Assembly: GCA_963846565.1 (NCBI GenBank)
Contig: CAWJWL010000003.1
Span: forward strand, 1 to 64,000
DNA length: 64,000 bases
Reading direction: 5' to 3'
DNA from: WHSW01 sp963846565
GTDB taxonomy: Bacteria; Actinomycetota; Thermoleophilia; Solirubrobacterales; 70-9
Under the pieces are notes generated by a model that did no database searches, was not told where the DNA came from, and saw only the letters and a program-made list of their open reading frames with translations. The number at the start of each line of letters is the position of its first letter. Within the stretch, counting starts at the first letter, position 1. This document shows positions 46,459-55,268 of this stretch, piece after piece. The translations under genes were made by a program, and so were the position numbers.

Positions 46459-47784
46459 GTGCCGCTGCCCCCCGGCCCACGCGCGCCGGCGACCGTCAAC
46501 ACCGCGCGCTTCGCGCGCCGGCCGCTCGGGTCACTGCTCGAATGGCAACGGCGCTACGGACCGGTCTTCACGGTGCGCTTCCTCGTCTTCGGAACCGGCG
46601 TCTACGTTGCCGATCCAGACGAGATCCGCTCGATGTTCACGGGCGATCAGTCCGATCTGCTCGCCGGTGAGGCGAACTCACCGCTCGCGTCGGTCCTCGG
46701 CGAGAACTCGGTGCTCGTCCTCGACGGTCCCCGCCACCTGCGCCAGCGAAAGCTCCTCCTGCCGCCGTTCCAGGGCTCGGCCGTCGCGAGCTTTCGCGAG
46801 ATCATCACCGAGGTCGCGGAGGCGGAGATCGGTCGTTGGCGAGAGGGCGAGGAGTTCCCGCTGCGCGAGCGCATGCGGGCGCTCACCTTCGAGGTCATCT
46901 GCCGCGCCGTCTTCGGCGTCACGGATCCGGGGCGCGTGGCCGCCCTGCGCGCGGCGCTGCTCGCGGTGATCGACTCGCCGACCGGGATCCTGCTGCCTTC
47001 CTCGCTGCGCCGCGACCTCGGCCCATGGAGTCCGTGGGGTCGGATGAGGCGCCGGCTCGCGGTCGCGGACCGGTTGCTCTACGAGGAGATCGCCCGCCGC
47101 CGCGGCGAATCCGACCTCGACGAGCGCACCGACGTCCTCTCGCTCCTGATGCTCGCTCGCGACGAGGACGGTGCCCCGCTCAGCGACGAGGAGCTTCGCG
47201 ACGAGCTGATCACGATGCTCGCCGCCGGGCACGAGACGACCGCGACGGGGCTGGCATTCGCCTTCGAGCTCCTGCTCCGAAACCCCGGCGTCCTCGCGCG
47301 CCTTCGCGACGAGCTCGAGGGCGGAGACGACTCGTACCTCGATGCCGTCGTCACCGAGTCGCTGCGCCTTTGCCCCGTGATCGACGCCGCCGAGCGAACG
47401 CTGACGAAGCGCCGAGTGGTCGGCGGCTGGGAGCTTCCGGCCGGGATCCGCGTCTATCCCGCGATCGCGCTCGTGCACCGCAGCCCCGAGCTCTACCCGG
47501 AGCCCGAGCGGTTCCGGCCCGAGCGCTTCCTCGACGGGCGCACCGAGTCCTACGCCTGGCTTCCCTTCGGCGGCGGCATCCGGCGTTGCATCGGCGCCGC
47601 CCTCGCACAGGCCGAGATGGCGGAGGTCATCCGTACGATCGTCACCCGGGTCGAGCTCGCGCCGGTGCGCTCCGAGCCCGATCCGATCGTCCTTCGGGGC
47701 GTCACGCTGACTCCCAAGCACGGCGTACCGGTGCGAGTGGTCCGGGTCCTGAGCCCGGCTCGTGCCGCGGCCGTCGCTGCCTGA
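46459..47784 (+). CDS. Cytochrome P450
   Basis: A 441-residue soluble P450 monooxygenase. I-helix AGHETTA, the Glu-X-X-Arg pair in ESLRLCP, RPERFLDGR and the haem loop FGGGIRRCIG with Cys377 are all intact. PLPPGPRAP at the N-terminus is the proline-rich hinge. The sequence looks closest to the bacterial CYP110/CYP135-138-type branch, although the exact family cannot be given by eye. No ferredoxin or reductase gene is adjacent. Confidence 0.93.
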   Translation: MPLPPGPRAPATVNTARFARRPLGSLLEWQRRYGPVFTVRFLVFGTGVYVADPDEIRSMFTGDQSDLLAGEANSPLASVLGENSVLVLDGPRHLRQRKLLLPPFQGSAVASFREIITEVAEAEIGRWREGEEFPLRERMRALTFEVICRAVFGVTDPGRVAALRAALLAVIDSPTGILLPSSLRRDLGPWSPWGRMRRRLAVADRLLYEEIARRRGESDLDERTDVLSLLMLARDEDGAPLSDEELRDELITMLAAGHETTATGLAFAFELLLRNPGVLARLRDELEGGDDSYLDAVVTESLRLCPVIDAAERTLTKRRVVGGWELPAGIRVYPAIALVHRSPELYPEPERFRPERFLDGRTESYAWLPFGGGIRRCIGAALAQAEMAEVIRTIVTRVELAPVRSEPDPIVLRGVTLTPKHGVPVRVVRVLSPARAAAVAA

Positions 47785-47801
47785 CACCGCACGCGGCGGC
47801 C

Positions 47802-47829
47802 TTGACAGGCCTCCGCATCGGCATAGACT
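47802..47829 (+). promoter_or_regulatory. Sigma-70-type promoter of the M4 protease gene
   Basis: TTGACA (47802-47807) and TAGACT (47824-47829) are separated by 16 bases, a close fit to the housekeeping consensus. Transcription would start ~40 bases before the ATG at 47878, which is preceded by AGGGGAG. Confidence 0.7.
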
Positions 47830-47877
47830 CGCGGCAGCGTCGGAGGATCGTCAAACGATGCAAGGGGAGACGTCGGG

Positions 47878-50406
47878 ATGGCTGAGACGACTGGTAGGGG
47901 AACGTGGCTCGGGTGCGCACTCGCCGCGCTTGGGATGTCCTTGGTGATCGCGTCCTCTGCGAACGCCGCAGGGCTCGCCGCCCAGCTCGGCGGTGAAGCC
48001 GTCGTCGATCGCAGCGACGAGACCGGCAAGGTCAGCTTCGTCGGCGGCTCCGACGGAGGCGCCGTGGACTCCGGTCCCGCATCCGCCTCCCCCGCCGCCG
48101 CCGCGCGCGCCTTCCTCAGCGACCACGCCGGCAGCTTCGGTCTCGGAGGTGAGGGCACCGGGCTCACGGTGGCCGACACCGAGTCGACACCCTGGGACGG
48201 AACCGCGGTCCGCCTCGCGCAAACCCACGCGGGTCTACCGGTTCTGGGCGGCCTCTTCGTCGTCAACGTCGACGCCGACGGCGACGTCCTCTCCGTCACC
48301 GGTGAAGCGTCGCCCTCCCCCGACGTGCCGCTCACCGCCGCGCGCACCGCGGCAGAGGCGAAGACGGCGGCAATCGGCACCGTCGCCCGAGCGAAGGACA
48401 TCTCGGCCGACGACCTCAGCGCCAACGAGCCCGAGATCCAGATCTTCGACCCGCGCCTGATCGGCGCCGCCGGTCCCTTCCAGGAGGCACGGCTCTCGTG
48501 GGTCCTCGACGTCTCGGCCGGCCCCCTGTCCGGGATCGACGAGCACGTCGTCGTCGACGCCGAGACCGGCGCCGTGAGCGTCCACTTCTCCAACGACGAG
48601 GAAGCCCTCAATCGCACGGTGTGCAATGCGAACAACACGACCTCGAACGTCCCCTGCGTCGCCCCGGTGCGCAGCGAGGGAGGCCCGCCGGTCGCCAACG
48701 ACAACGACGACATCAACCGGGCGTACGACTTCGCCGGTGACACCTACAACTTCTTCCTCAGCCGCTTCGGCCGCGACAGCCTCGATGGCGCGGGCATGCC
48801 GCTGCGCCAGACGGTGGACTTCTGCCCCGTCGGCAGCTGCCCGAACTACGCGAACGCGTTTTGGAACGGGCAGCAGATGGTCTACGGCGAGGGGTATGCG
48901 GCCGGCGACGACGTCGTCGGGCACGAGCTCAGCCACGGCGTCACCGATTTCACCTCGCACCTCTTCTACTACTTCCAGTCCGGCGCCATCAACGAGTCGA
49001 TGTCGGACGTCTTCGGCGAGTTCGTCGACCTCACGAACACGACGATCGAGCCGATCGCCGACCGCTGGAAGCTGGCCGAGGGCCTCCCGGGCCTGCCGAA
49101 CGGCCTTCGCAACCTGGCGAACCCACCCCTGCACAACGACCCGGACCGGATCGGTAGCCCCCTCTACACGGCCGATCCGGCCGAGGGAGACTCGGGTGGC
49201 GTCCACACCAACAGCGGTGTCAACAACAAGGCAGCCTTCCTGATGACCGACGGTGGAGCGTTCAACGGCCAGACCGTGACCGGCCTCGGAATTCCGAAGG
49301 TCGCGCGGCTCTACTACACCGTGAACACCTTCATGCTCGTCTCGGGCTCCGACTACGCGGACCTCGCGAACGCGCTCCGCCAGGCCTGCGTGAACCTCTC
49401 CGGGGCGGGAATCGACGGGTTCACCGCCGCGGATTGCGCCGAGGTGCAGAAGGCGCTCATTGCGACTGAGATGGACGCGAACCCCCCGGTTGCCCCGACG
49501 ACCGGCTCCGCTCCGTGCCCGACCGGTCAGGCCCCCGTCGACGCCTTCTTCGACAACATCGAGACCGGCAACGCGACGTTCGTCACCCAAGCGATCGTCG
49601 GCCCGAACAACTGGTCCTATCCGCAGAATCCGAACCCGATCGTCTTCAGCGACGGGAGCCTGTTCGACGCGACCTACACCACCAGCGGCGTCCGCAACCT
49701 GTTCGGATACGACCGCTTCAATGCGACGAGCGACTCCGCGATCAGGATGGCGAACCCGGTGGTGGTGCCTGCGAGCGGGTTCCTGCATTTCAACCATGCG
49801 TTCGGATTCGAAGACTCCCCGGCGACCCAGTGGGACGGCGGTGTGCTCGAGTTCTCGACTGCGGGTGCAGCCGGTCCGTGGACCGATGCCGGGACCCTCA
49901 TCGTGCCCGGCGGTGGGCAGTACAACGGCACCATCGACGCCGGCCCGCTCACCGCTCGCCCCGGATTCGTCGCTGAGAGCAACGGCTACGGCTCGACCAA
50001 AGCCGACCTGTCGACGCTCGCAGGTCAGAGCGTCATCTTCCGCTGGCGTCTGTCGAATGACTCGACCAACACTGCTTTCGAGCACGGCTGGTACATCGAC
50101 GACATCCGGGTCTACTCGTGCGCGAACCTGCCGGTTCCGGACACCACGCCGCCTGAGACGACGATCGACTCCGGGCCGAAGAAGAAGACCACGAAGAAGA
50201 AGGCGAAGCTGAAGTTCTCGGCGAACGAGCCCGCGACCTTCATCTGCAAGATCGACAAGAAGGACTTCAAGCCGTGTAGCTCGCCGTCGAAGTTCAAGGC
50301 GAAGAAGTTCGCCAAGCACAAGGTCCTGGTGCAGGCCGTCGACCTGGCCGGCAACACCGACCCGACGCCGGCGAAGCGCAAGTGGAAGCGTAAGCACAAG
50401 CGCTGA
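47878..50406 (+). CDS. Secreted M4-family (thermolysin-like) metalloprotease
   Basis: An 842-residue secreted protease. Signal peptide ~1-31, FTP/PepSY-type propeptide (~60-225), then catalytic domain with zinc ligands His349 and His353 in HELSH and Glu373 in INESMSD, and the VHTNSGVNNKAAF segment with the catalytic His. A beta-rich MAM/jelly-roll-like module follows (~545-745), then an Ig-like C-terminal module after TPPETTIDSGPKKKT, rich in lysine and ending KRKWKRKHKR. Such extra modules probably bind the cell surface or substrate. Confidence 0.92.
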   Translation: MAETTGRGTWLGCALAALGMSLVIASSANAAGLAAQLGGEAVVDRSDETGKVSFVGGSDGGAVDSGPASASPAAAARAFLSDHAGSFGLGGEGTGLTVADTESTPWDGTAVRLAQTHAGLPVLGGLFVVNVDADGDVLSVTGEASPSPDVPLTAARTAAEAKTAAIGTVARAKDISADDLSANEPEIQIFDPRLIGAAGPFQEARLSWVLDVSAGPLSGIDEHVVVDAETGAVSVHFSNDEEALNRTVCNANNTTSNVPCVAPVRSEGGPPVANDNDDINRAYDFAGDTYNFFLSRFGRDSLDGAGMPLRQTVDFCPVGSCPNYANAFWNGQQMVYGEGYAAGDDVVGHELSHGVTDFTSHLFYYFQSGAINESMSDVFGEFVDLTNTTIEPIADRWKLAEGLPGLPNGLRNLANPPLHNDPDRIGSPLYTADPAEGDSGGVHTNSGVNNKAAFLMTDGGAFNGQTVTGLGIPKVARLYYTVNTFMLVSGSDYADLANALRQACVNLSGAGIDGFTAADCAEVQKALIATEMDANPPVAPTTGSAPCPTGQAPVDAFFDNIETGNATFVTQAIVGPNNWSYPQNPNPIVFSDGSLFDATYTTSGVRNLFGYDRFNATSDSAIRMANPVVVPASGFLHFNHAFGFEDSPATQWDGGVLEFSTAGAAGPWTDAGTLIVPGGGQYNGTIDAGPLTARPGFVAESNGYGSTKADLSTLAGQSVIFRWRLSNDSTNTAFEHGWYIDDIRVYSCANLPVPDTTPPETTIDSGPKKKTTKKKAKLKFSANEPATFICKIDKKDFKPCSSPSKFKAKKFAKHKVLVQAVDLAGNTDPTPAKRKWKRKHKR

Positions 50407-50531
50407 GCCGCTGAAGCGAGGCTCAGCGGCGCGGGACGGCGTGCTGCGGCAGCGCTGGGTGGTCGGCGGTGAACCGAGCGACTCCGTGATCCTCGGCCTG
50501 CTCGCGAGCGAGTAGCGCTACGTTTGAGGGG

Positions 50532-51293
50532 ATGGGCGTCCGCCGCGGCCTCTTCCTCCCCCCTTTCGACGAGCTCTCCGATCCGCGCCTCCTCGCCGAC
50601 CTCGCCGGCGTCGCAGAGAAGCGCAGCTGGGACGGCTTCTTCCTCTGGGACCACATCGTCTACCGAGAGCCCGTGCGGGCCGTTGCCGACCCCTGGGTGG
50701 CGCTGAGCGCAATCGCGTCTGCGACGAGCACGCTGAGACTCGGGCCGCTGGTGACCCCGCTCTCGCGGCGTCGGGTGCACAAGCTCGCCCGTGAGACCGT
50801 GACGCTCGACCGGCTCAGCGGCGGTCGGCTGACCCTCGGCGTCGGTCTCGGCAGCGACAACAGCGGGGAGCTCGAGCCCTTCGGGGAGGTCGCCGATCCG
50901 CGCGAGCGGGCCAAGCTCCTCGACCAAGGGCTCGCGCGCTTGGACGAGCTGTGGGCGGGTGAGTTCGAGCCCGAGCCGGTCCAACGGCCGCGGCCTCCGG
51001 TCTGGGTCGCCTCGCGCTGGCCCAACCGGCGGCCGCTGAAGCGCGCGGCGCGCTGGGACGGCCTCTTTCCGATCGACCTCCCAGGGCCCGAGGCGCTCGC
51101 CGAGCTCGCAGCCGAGGTGGCGGCGATGCGGACCGGCGACGGGCCCTTCGATCTGATCGCGGAGCCACCCCGCGGAACAGATCCGGCACCCTGGCAGGAG
51201 GCCGGAGCGACCTGGCTCCTGACCAGCTTCCCGATCGAGACCCGCGCGGCGGAGGTGCGGGCGGCGATCGAGGCGGGACCCGCCCAGAGCTGA
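50532..51293 (+). CDS. LLM-class flavin-dependent oxidoreductase
   Basis: A 253-residue luciferase-like TIM-barrel oxidoreductase. RRGLFLPPFDELSDPRLLAD starts the barrel, then GFFLWDHIV, ATSTLRLGPLVTPLSRRR, LDRLSGGRLTLGVGLG and PPVWVASRW. These are shared by F420- or FMN-dependent members. It is shorter than the usual ~300 residues. The cofactor cannot be decided without modelling. The 125 bases upstream to the protease gene have no recognised gene. Confidence 0.88.
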   Translation: MGVRRGLFLPPFDELSDPRLLADLAGVAEKRSWDGFFLWDHIVYREPVRAVADPWVALSAIASATSTLRLGPLVTPLSRRRVHKLARETVTLDRLSGGRLTLGVGLGSDNSGELEPFGEVADPRERAKLLDQGLARLDELWAGEFEPEPVQRPRPPVWVASRWPNRRPLKRAARWDGLFPIDLPGPEALAELAAEVAAMRTGDGPFDLIAEPPRGTDPAPWQEAGATWLLTSFPIETRAAEVRAAIEAGPAQS

Positions 51294-51308
51294 CGAACCC
51301 GCTCGGCC

Positions 51309-52223
51309 TCAGCGGTAGCCAGTGGGGTCGGCGGGCTTGCCCGCCTCCTGCACCTCGACCAGGTACCGCCAGCAATCCGGGCGGCTGCCGTCGATGTCGG
51401 TGAAGCCGTACTCCTGAGCAAGCTGCCCGCTCGAGAGCGACTCGCCGTTCAGGCGCGGGAGGTCCGGGTCGGCCGCGAGCGCCGCCACCGCGCGGCCGAC
51501 GAAGCGCGGGCTCTCGGCGATGCAGAAATGTGGCGTGCGTTTCGTCGCGTCCTCCCAGTTCTCCTCGCTGACCGAGTAGTGCTCGAGCATCTCCTCGGAG
51601 CGCATCCAACCGGGCGTCAGGGCGACCGCCGTCGCGCCGTGCTCCTCGAGCTCTCGCGCCTGGGCCCAGGCGATCCGGATGATCGCGGTCTTCGCAAGGT
51701 CGTAGAAGAGGTTGACGCGGTAATGCTCGTCGTTGTACTTGCGGGTGCCGTCGGTGATCTCGGCGACGAGGCCGCCGGGCTCACGGATCAGCAGCGGCAG
51801 CGCGTGGTGGCTGGTGATCACGTGCGTGTCGATCGCGAGCCGCAGGAGCCGCAGCCCCGCGTCGAGGTCGTGCTCCCAGACCGGCGTGTTCCACTCGAAC
51901 AGGTGCTCCGAGCCCCAGATGTCGTTGACGAGTACGTCGAGGCGGCCGCGCTCGGAGTCGATCCGCTCCACCAGCGCGCGGACCTGCGCCGGGTCGAGGT
52001 GGTCGGTGGCGACGGCGACCCCCTCCCCACCCGCGGCGTCGACCAGCTCGGCAGTCTCCTCGATCGTCTCCGGCCGGTCGATCTCCGAGCGCGCCGATCG
52101 CGTGCTGCGCCCGCTCACGTAGACGGTCGCACCCGCCTCGCCGAGCGCGACGGCGATCCCGCGTCCCCCGCCCCGCGTCCCGCCGGCGACCAGCGCGACC
52201 TTTCCCTCGAGCGGCTTCTCCAT
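51309..52223 (-). CDS. SDR-family oxidoreductase
   Basis: A 304-residue short-chain dehydrogenase. The Rossmann glycine motif is GGTRGGGRGIA (the canonical TGxxxGIG with G for T), followed by VNDIWGSE in place of NNAG and an atypical catalytic region YNDEHYRVNLFYDLAKTA with Tyr and Lys plausibly in YDLAK. AGGAGGAG precedes the ATG. The upstream transporter frame overlaps its 5' end by 109 bases. Confidence 0.87.
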   Translation of the reverse strand: MEKPLEGKVALVAGGTRGGGRGIAVALGEAGATVYVSGRSTRSARSEIDRPETIEETAELVDAAGGEGVAVATDHLDPAQVRALVERIDSERGRLDVLVNDIWGSEHLFEWNTPVWEHDLDAGLRLLRLAIDTHVITSHHALPLLIREPGGLVAEITDGTRKYNDEHYRVNLFYDLAKTAIIRIAWAQARELEEHGATAVALTPGWMRSEEMLEHYSVSEENWEDATKRTPHFCIAESPRFVGRAVAALAADPDLPRLNGESLSSGQLAQEYGFTDIDGSRPDCWRYLVEVQEAGKPADPTGYR

Positions 52224-53128
52224 GGTCTCCTCCTTGGTTTCGGATTGATCGGATCACGGCGGACGCTGAGCGCAAGGACAGCGGCAAGCACGAACGCGGC
52301 GCCGAGCAGCTGGAGCGCGCCGAGCGTCTCGCCGAAGACGACGAAGGCGAGCAGCACGGTTGCCAGCGGCTCGACCGTAGCGAGGATCGAGGCGGTGGTC
52401 GGCCCGACTCGCCGCAGGCCGGCGAAGAACAGGCTGACCGCGGCGACGGTCGAGATCAGCGCCAGGCAGGCGAGCCAGCCCCAGCCCGCGACGGTGAGCT
52501 CGCCGGGCCGCAGCTCGCCGAGGAGCGCCGTCCCGACGAGCAGTGGCAGTGCCGCCCCGGTGCATACGAGCGCCGCCAGGAGGCGCGGCTCGACCCGGGT
52601 CGCGATCCCCTCGCTGAGCAGGATGTAGGCGCTGTAGACGAGCGCCGCGCCGAGCGCGAGGCCGGCGCCGACCGGATCGAGTGCGCCAGTGCCGGCCCCG
52701 GCGGCGACGAGCACAATCCCGCCGAACGCGAGCCCGAGCGCGCCGAAGCGGCGGCGATCGAGTCGCTCGCGGCCCAGGGCGACGGCGACCCCGGCGACGA
52801 TCGCCGGGAACGTGTAGAGCACCACCGTCAGGAGCGACGCGTCGATTCGGGTGAGCGCCGCGAAGTAGCAGCCTGCCTGCGCCGTATATCCCACGGCGCC
52901 CAGGGCGAGGCCGATGCGCGCATCGCGAGCCGAGAGCGATCGGATCGCGGCGGTGCCGGCTCGCGAGGCCGCGATCAGCGCCCAGAAGATCCCCGCGGCG
53001 AGAGCGAAGCGGACCGAGAGCAGCGTCCCGACCGTCGCGCCGTCCGCGTAGGCGAGCTTGCCGAAGACGGCCATCGCCCCGAAGGCGGCGCCCGATGCGA
53101 GGCACATCGCTGCTCCCGAGAGTCTCAT
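52115..53128 (-). CDS. EamA/DMT-family transporter
   Basis: A 337-residue drug/metabolite transporter with about ten hydrophobic helices in two EamA repeats (AAFGAMAVFGKLAYADG; ISTVAAVSLFFAGLRRVG). The hydrophobic part ends near residue 295 at LALSVRRD; the last ~40 residues are Arg/Ser-rich and antisense-like, running 109 bases into the SDR gene. The real stop may be nearer 52254, where another frame has a TGA. It diverges from a LysR gene that may control it. Confidence 0.88.
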   Translation of the reverse strand: MRLSGAAMCLASGAAFGAMAVFGKLAYADGATVGTLLSVRFALAAGIFWALIAASRAGTAAIRSLSARDARIGLALGAVGYTAQAGCYFAALTRIDASLLTVVLYTFPAIVAGVAVALGRERLDRRRFGALGLAFGGIVLVAAGAGTGALDPVGAGLALGAALVYSAYILLSEGIATRVEPRLLAALVCTGAALPLLVGTALLGELRPGELTVAGWGWLACLALISTVAAVSLFFAGLRRVGPTTASILATVEPLATVLLAFVVFGETLGALQLLGAAFVLAAVLALSVRRDPINPKPRRRPWRSRSRERSRWSPAGRGAGDAGSPSRSARRVRPST

Positions 53129-53163
53129 CGCAGCGCATCCTCGTCGAATCGCCTCGTCACGAA

Positions 53164-53188
53164 CGATTCTGATTTCTATCGCGAATCG
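53164..53188. promoter_or_regulatory. Candidate LysR operator
   Basis: CGATTC (53164-53169) and GAATCG (53183-53188) are inverted repeats 13 bases apart in the 77-base gap between the divergent transporter and lysR genes. This spacing suits a LysR-type dimer site, and the gap is AT-rich relative to its surroundings. Confidence 0.45.
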
Positions 53189-53205
53189 ATTAGAGTTGCT
53201 TCACT

Positions 53206-54117
53206 ATGCTGGAGCTCCGCCGACTGCGCCTCCTGCGCGAGCTGCGTGAGCGCGGGACGATCGCCGCGGTCGCCGACGCGCTCCAGTTCACGCCCTCGGC
53301 GGTCTCGCAGCAGCTCGCGGCGCTCGAGCGCGAGGCCGGCGTGTCCCTGCTCGAACGCGCCGGCCGCGGCGTCCGGCTCACCGACGCGGCGCTCGTCCTC
53401 GCCGACCATGCCGAGGCGCTGCTCGACCGCGCCGACCTCGCCGAGGCGGATCTCGCGGCGGCGTCAGGAACGGTCGCCGGGCGGGCGCGGATCGCCGGCT
53501 TCCAGTCGGCGCTGATCCGCCTCGCACTCCCCGCGATCGAAGGCCTCGAGCGCGACGCACCCGACCTTCGCTGCGAGGTGATCGAGGGCGAGCCCGAACG
53601 GGCCCTTCCGGCGCTTGCCCTCGGCGACGTCGACCTCGTGCTCGGAGACGAGTGGCGCCACCAACCGGTCCGGCTTCCGGACGGCGTCGAGCGTCGGGAG
53701 CTGTTCGAAGACCCGGTCAACGTCATTCTCCCCACCTCGCACCGGCTCGCCCGGCGGGACGAAAACACGGCTCCCCTCGCGGAGCTTGCCGATGCGACGT
53801 GGGTCGGCGGCCACGCGGGGATGGCGTGGGAGGAGACGGTCCGGCGGACGTGCCGCGAGCTCGGCGGCTTCGAGCCGGACATCCGCCACCGCGTCGACGA
53901 CGCGACGGTCGCCCTCGCCCTCGTCGCCCGCGGGCTCGCGGTGACGATGCTCCCGGACCTGCCGCTTCCCGAGCGCCGCCCGGGGCTCGCGACGCGCTCG
54001 ATCGCCGAGCGCCCGGTCAGCCGCTCGGTTTTCGCGGCGACCCGCGCCGCGGACGGCGCACGGCCGTCGATCCAGGCGCTCCTCGGCGCGGTCGAGCGCG
54101 CCGCCGCCGAGCTTTAG
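53206..54117 (+). CDS. LysR-family transcriptional regulator
   Basis: A 303-residue LysR-type regulator: N-terminal HTH (1-60, LRRLRLLRELRERGTIAAVA...SAVSQQLAALER in parts) and a periplasmic-binding-like effector domain (about 88-295). It is divergent from the EamA transporter gene, the usual arrangement for LysR control of an exporter. Its stop overlaps that of the convergent thioredoxin-fold gene by three to four bases. Confidence 0.93.
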   Translation: MLELRRLRLLRELRERGTIAAVADALQFTPSAVSQQLAALEREAGVSLLERAGRGVRLTDAALVLADHAEALLDRADLAEADLAAASGTVAGRARIAGFQSALIRLALPAIEGLERDAPDLRCEVIEGEPERALPALALGDVDLVLGDEWRHQPVRLPDGVERRELFEDPVNVILPTSHRLARRDENTAPLAELADATWVGGHAGMAWEETVRRTCRELGGFEPDIRHRVDDATVALALVARGLAVTMLPDLPLPERRPGLATRSIAERPVSRSVFAATRAADGARPSIQALLGAVERAAAEL

Positions 54118-54392
54118 GCCGACGCGCCAGGGCCCTCGAGGCGCCCCTCGGCGATCCGCGAGGCGAGCTCGCCCGAGTCCTCGCGGAGGATCGTGCCGTC
54201 CTCGAACTCGATCGCCGGGACGAGGTAGGTGCCGGTGCGCTCCTTGTACGCCTTGCGAGTCCAGCGAAGGAGCGGCTCTTTGACCACCTCGTACTCGATC
54301 CCGGCCTCGTCGAGCGCGTGCTGAACCTTCCAGCAGGGGTGCCCGTCCATCTTCGCGAACATCACCGGGCAGCGGTGGAGCTTCACGGCCAT
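54114..54392 (-). CDS. Glutathione S-transferase N-terminal-like (thioredoxin-fold) protein
   Basis: A 92-residue single-domain protein. LHRCPVMFAKMDGHPCWKVQHAL then AGIEYEVVKEP, YLVPAIEFEDGTILRED and SGELASRIAE follow the thioredoxin-like GST-N/glutaredoxin pattern. Cys8 and Cys20 are too far apart for a CxxC active site. It is tail-to-tail with lysR, sharing the stop region. Function not assignable. Confidence 0.8.
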   Translation of the reverse strand: MAVKLHRCPVMFAKMDGHPCWKVQHALDEAGIEYEVVKEPLLRWTRKAYKERTGTYLVPAIEFEDGTILREDSGELASRIAEGRLEGPGASA

Positions 54393-54401
54393 GGCCGAAC
54401 C

Positions 54402-54860
54402 CTATTCCACGCCGGCGAGCCTCACCGCAATGCGATCGAAGAACGAACCCCACCCGTTCTTCGCCGCCTCGTAGCCCTCGGGCGGGAGCGAGCCACCCGT
54501 CTGGCTCATCCACATCTCGGTGCGGCCGCCGCCGAGGTCGGCGAGGACGACGGTGACGAGGTCGTAGACGTCCGCGGGCAGGTCGTCGGTGAGCGTGAGC
54601 GCGAGGCGCTCGGGCTCGTCGACCTCCCGGTACTCGCCGCCCCACTCGATCCGGCGCCCGCCGGCGAACATCGTCGCCCGCCAAAGACCACCCACCCGCA
54701 CATCCATCGAGACCGACTCGAGCGGCACCTCCGCCTCCGGGCCGCCGAACCAGTCCGAGAAGCCCTCGGGCGTCGTCCACTCCCTCCAGACCCGCTCGCG
54801 CGGCGCGTCGAAGATGCGCGTCGTCTCGAATCCCTCGCCGCGCGGGACCGGGTCAGGCAT
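54402..54860 (-). CDS. SRPBCC (AHSA1-like) domain protein
   Basis: A 152-residue START-like helix-grip protein: TTRIFDAPRERVWREWTTPEGFSDWFGG begins the fold (quoted in part), with MDVRVGGLWRATMF and the C-terminal helix NGWGSFFDRIAVRLA. Its ATG overlaps the arsR-like stop by 8 bases. ArsR-SRPBCC pairs are frequent in actinobacteria, where the partner probably binds a small ligand. Confidence 0.88.
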   Translation of the reverse strand: MPDPVPRGEGFETTRIFDAPRERVWREWTTPEGFSDWFGGPEAEVPLESVSMDVRVGGLWRATMFAGGRRIEWGGEYREVDEPERLALTLTDDLPADVYDLVTVVLADLGGGRTEMWMSQTGGSLPPEGYEAAKNGWGSFFDRIAVRLAGVE

Positions 54861-55179
54861 CGGCTTCGCGCCCGAGCCGCTCGTCCATGCGATCGAAGCT
54901 CCGCTCCCAGAAGGGTGCGTACCGCGCGAGCCAGCCGGCGAGTTCCTTCAGCGGCTCCGGGTCGAGCCGCGACGGCCGCAGCTGCGCGTGCCGCCCTCGG
55001 GTGATCAGGCCGGCCCGCTCGAGGACCTTGAGGTGCTTGGACACCGCCTGGAGCGAGATCGCAAATGGCTCGGCGAGGTCCCCGACGCTGGCCTCGCCCT
55101 CGGCGAGGCGCTCGAGGATCTCGCGCCGGGTGGGGTCGGCGAGGGCGTGGAGAGTGCTGCTGAGCTGGTCTACGGCCAC
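54853..55179 (-). CDS. ArsR-family helix-turn-helix regulator
   Basis: A 108-residue winged-helix repressor from GTG 55179. LSSTLHALADPTRREILERLAEGEASVGDLAEPF then SLQAVSKHLKVLERAGLITRGR is the classical ArsR fold. It lacks the CxC metal site of true metal sensors. The frame can be extended 16 residues to 55227 but that part crosses the operator. It is coupled to the SRPBCC gene and divergent from a DHFR-like gene. Confidence 0.88.
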   Translation of the reverse strand: MAVDQLSSTLHALADPTRREILERLAEGEASVGDLAEPFAISLQAVSKHLKVLERAGLITRGRHAQLRPSRLDPEPLKELAGWLARYAPFWERSFDRMDERLGREADA

Positions 55180-55202
55180 CGCGATCCCTCGACAACCTTG
55201 GG

Positions 55203-55212
55203 GTTGATCAAC
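55203..55212. promoter_or_regulatory. Palindromic operator GTTGATCAAC between arsR and the DHFR-like gene
   Basis: A perfect 10-base palindrome. On the plus strand TTGATC (55204-55209) and TAGTAC (55227-55232) are 17 bases apart and could be the -35/-10 of the DHFR-like gene, so the palindrome covers that -35 and lies just ahead of arsR. It suits an ArsR-type repressor controlling both directions. Confidence 0.5.
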
Positions 55213-55268
55213 TGCTAGGTTGAGCATAGTACCCGTGATCGGGGGTCAAGACGAGACGGAGGTAGACA

